From Atopobium sp. oral taxon 810 str. F0209 (GTDB taxonomy: Bacteria; Actinomycetota; Coriobacteriia; Coriobacteriales; Atopobiaceae), in assembly GCF_000466405.1 (NCBI RefSeq), contig NZ_KE952949.1:181773-245772 (forward strand): a stretch of DNA of 64,000 nt, written 5' to 3'. The notes under the pieces are model-generated. The model saw only the letters and a list, made by a program, of their open reading frames with translations. It did not search any database and was not told where the DNA came from. The first letter of the stretch is position 1; each line of letters starts with the position of its first letter. Made by a program: the position numbers and the translations under genes. Below are positions 62,581 through 64,000 of this stretch, in pieces.

Positions 62581-63429
62581 ATGCCAGAAATTCGTATCGC
62601 TCGCGAGGCAGGCGCTTGCTATGGTGTGGGCCGTGCACTCGATATGGTACGCAAGGCAGCACAAGCAGCTCCTGGTCATGTGCGTACACTAGGCCCCCTT
62701 ATTCACAATCCAACGGTTGTAGCTGATTTGGAAGCTTCTGGTGTTGAAGTGGTTGAGCAGCCTCACGAAGCTGCTGGCAATACTTTGGTACTACGCACGC
62801 ATGGTGTGACACCAGAGGTTGAATCTGCTGCTCGGAAGGCCTGCTCAGAGGTTATTGATGCCACTTGTCCTTTTGTAAAACGGGCACACAATGCAGCTGA
62901 ACTTCTTAGCCGCGAAGGCTATCAGCTTATCGTTGTGGGTGAGGTGGGACATCCCGAAGTGGAAGGCACGGTAGGGCATGCCCCTGAAGCTTTGATTGTG
63001 GGAGATGCTTCAGAGCTCAAAGATGTGAAAATTTCCCGTCGTGTGGGCATGGTGGTACAGACCACAATGACGCGAGATCGCGTACAAGGGATTATGAATG
63101 CGTTGCTTCCTTTGACCGATGAATTGCGCGTAGTGAATACCATTTGTGAGGCTACCTCATCGCGTCAACGTGCAGCAGCTGAACTGGCGACTGAGGCAAA
63201 TGTAATGATTGTTATCGGTGGACGTAATTCCGCCAATACCACTCACTTGGCTGAAATTTGTGCTGAGCACTGCAAAAAGACGCACCATATAGAGGGACCT
63301 AGCGAGCTTGAGGCTGATTGGTTTGTTGGTGCAGAACTGGTGGGTATTACCGCAGGCGCTTCAACGCCGACTGATCAGATTGATGCGGTACGGAATCATA
63401 TTGCCAAGCTCTGTACGGCAGCTCAATAA
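62581..63429 (+). CDS. ispH: 4-hydroxy-3-methylbut-2-enyl diphosphate reductase
   Basis: A 282-residue 4Fe-4S enzyme, last step of the non-mevalonate isoprenoid pathway. Cluster Cys residues lie in GACYGVGRA (C13), DATCPFV and NTICEATSSRQ. TTMTRDRV and GAEL...ITAGASTP complete the signature. The ATG has AAAGGAG upstream. The following gap holds a small hairpin AGTGCT/AGCACT (63486-63500). Confidence 0.94.
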   Translation: MPEIRIAREAGACYGVGRALDMVRKAAQAAPGHVRTLGPLIHNPTVVADLEASGVEVVEQPHEAAGNTLVLRTHGVTPEVESAARKACSEVIDATCPFVKRAHNAAELLSREGYQLIVVGEVGHPEVEGTVGHAPEALIVGDASELKDVKISRRVGMVVQTTMTRDRVQGIMNALLPLTDELRVVNTICEATSSRQRAAAELATEANVMIVIGGRNSANTTHLAEICAEHCKKTHHIEGPSELEADWFVGAELVGITAGASTPTDQIDAVRNHIAKLCTAAQ

Positions 63430-63557
63430 TAAAAATTGATATATCTACGCTCTAAATGATTGATAGCGTTTTCTAAAGGATATACAGTGCTTGCAGCACT
63501 AGAGCTTGGGTTGCTGGGGTAGACTCTTAGAGTAAGTACTTACCAGCAAGGAGAGTT

Positions 63558-64000
63558 ATGTCCAAGTCAATTGTTGCTGTTGTTGGCCGTCCCAACGTTG
63601 GCAAATCTACTCTTGTAAATCGTCTCGCCCAATCTCGCGATGCCATTGTTCATGAGTCTCGTGGTGTTACCCGCGATCGTAGTTATCATGACTGCGATTG
63701 GAATGGGCGCGAGTTTACCCTCATAGACACAGGTGGTATTGAGTCAATTAAGTCTACTGATACGTTTGCTCCGCGCATTCGCGAACAGGCACTACTTGCC
63801 TGTGATGAGGCACAGGTCATTGTCATGGTTGTTGACGGTAGTGTTGGCGTGACCGATGAGGATGAAGAAGTAGCCCGCGTCGTGCGCCGTGCAAAAAAAC
63901 CAACTTTGTTAGTTGTTAACAAGCAGGACAATCCACAGGATGAGGTTGCTGCTTGGCAATATTATTCACTTGGCGTGGGCGAGCCTCGTCCCATCTCTGC
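63558..64000 (+). CDS. der: Ribosome assembly GTPase Der (EngA), partial
   Basis: The first 147 residues of a double-GTPase required for 50S assembly; the gene runs off the right edge. First G domain: VVGRPNVGKSTLVNRL (G1), TRDRSYHD (G2), LIDTGGIE (G3) and VVNKQD (G4). AGGAGAG precedes the ATG. A 12-base palindrome, GTAAGTACTTAC (63532-63543), lies just upstream. Confidence 0.95.
   Translation, partial: MSKSIVAVVGRPNVGKSTLVNRLAQSRDAIVHESRGVTRDRSYHDCDWNGREFTLIDTGGIESIKSTDTFAPRIREQALLACDEAQVIVMVVDGSVGVTDEDEEVARVVRRAKKPTLLVVNKQDNPQDEVAAWQYYSLGVGEPRPIS

Noticed and set aside
63532-63543. 12-base palindrome GTAAGTACTTAC before der as a regulator site
   Set aside because: A single copy with no second occurrence noticed and no regulator nearby; chance cannot be excluded.

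Overview
The window looks like core chromosome of a Coriobacteriia member, most likely Atopobiaceae (Atopobium/Lancefieldella/Olsenella group). Actinobacterial markers are an integration host factor gene (mihF) directly before gmk and rpoZ and an rpoD of the primary type, combined with features shared with Firmicutes: a class III fructose-bisphosphatase, a PyrR-regulated pyr operon with the pyrK/pyrD class 1B pair, and a comEA-comEC operon. Base composition looks moderate, well below typical actinobacteria. The family assignment is inference from gene content; no 16S gene is present. I count 53 protein genes (the last cut by the window edge) and one tRNA. Most genes run on the + strand.

Layout. 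1-214: degenerate repeats downstream of a minus-strand trmH-type methyltransferase. 1.1-4.7 kb: an L,D-transpeptidase and ftsH, meeting fbp tail to tail with overlapping stop codons. 6.7-12.6 kb: ileS-lspA-rluD and a processive glycosyltransferase. 12.7-18.4 kb: an unusual guaB, leuS, and a second L,D-transpeptidase. 18.4-28.5 kb: a translation/RNA operon starting from a recognisable promoter and a terminator-like leader (rimP-nusA-infB-rbfA-nrnA-truB-ribF-dnaG), followed by rpoD. 29.9-30.6 kb: rpoD terminator, a repeat array, and tRNA-Asn on the other strand. 30.6-34.2 kb: a dCMP deaminase, a DUF3160 protein and a small EF-hand-like membrane protein. 34.2-40.4 kb: pyrRBCKDFE behind an attenuator-like leader. 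40.5-43.2 kb: mihF-gmk-rpoZ-thiI. 43.4-47.5 kb: comEA-comEC and holA. 47.5-52 kb: a second repeat region, rpsT, lepA, and a minus-strand hisK-abi pair. 52-57.9 kb: dus-hemW-CPBP protease, a VOC protein and an ABC-F protein. 57.9-64 kb: M50 protease, scpA-scpB-rluB, a fused cmk-plsC, ispH and der.

Functionally this is housekeeping: ribosome assembly and translation, replication initiation (dnaG, holA), transcription (rpoD, rpoZ, nusA), de novo UMP synthesis (carAB absent here), GMP synthesis, envelope growth and chromosome segregation. DNA uptake (comE) and one HEPN/Abi_2 defence-type gene are the only accessory functions.

The most unusual items are: a dispersed repeat family built on TGAACC/GGTTCA with a 30-bp period, found in the convergent gaps rpoD/tRNA-Asn and (sparsely) holA/rpsT and behind trmH; a Cmk-PlsC fusion whose acyltransferase motif has Glu in place of the usual Asp; an IMP dehydrogenase of the Tritrichomonas foetus type; a NusA with a Cys3His tail; a comEA Shine-Dalgarno enclosed in a 9-bp hairpin; and a pyr leader with several mutually exclusive pairings. 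I did not find an obviously new multi-gene system.
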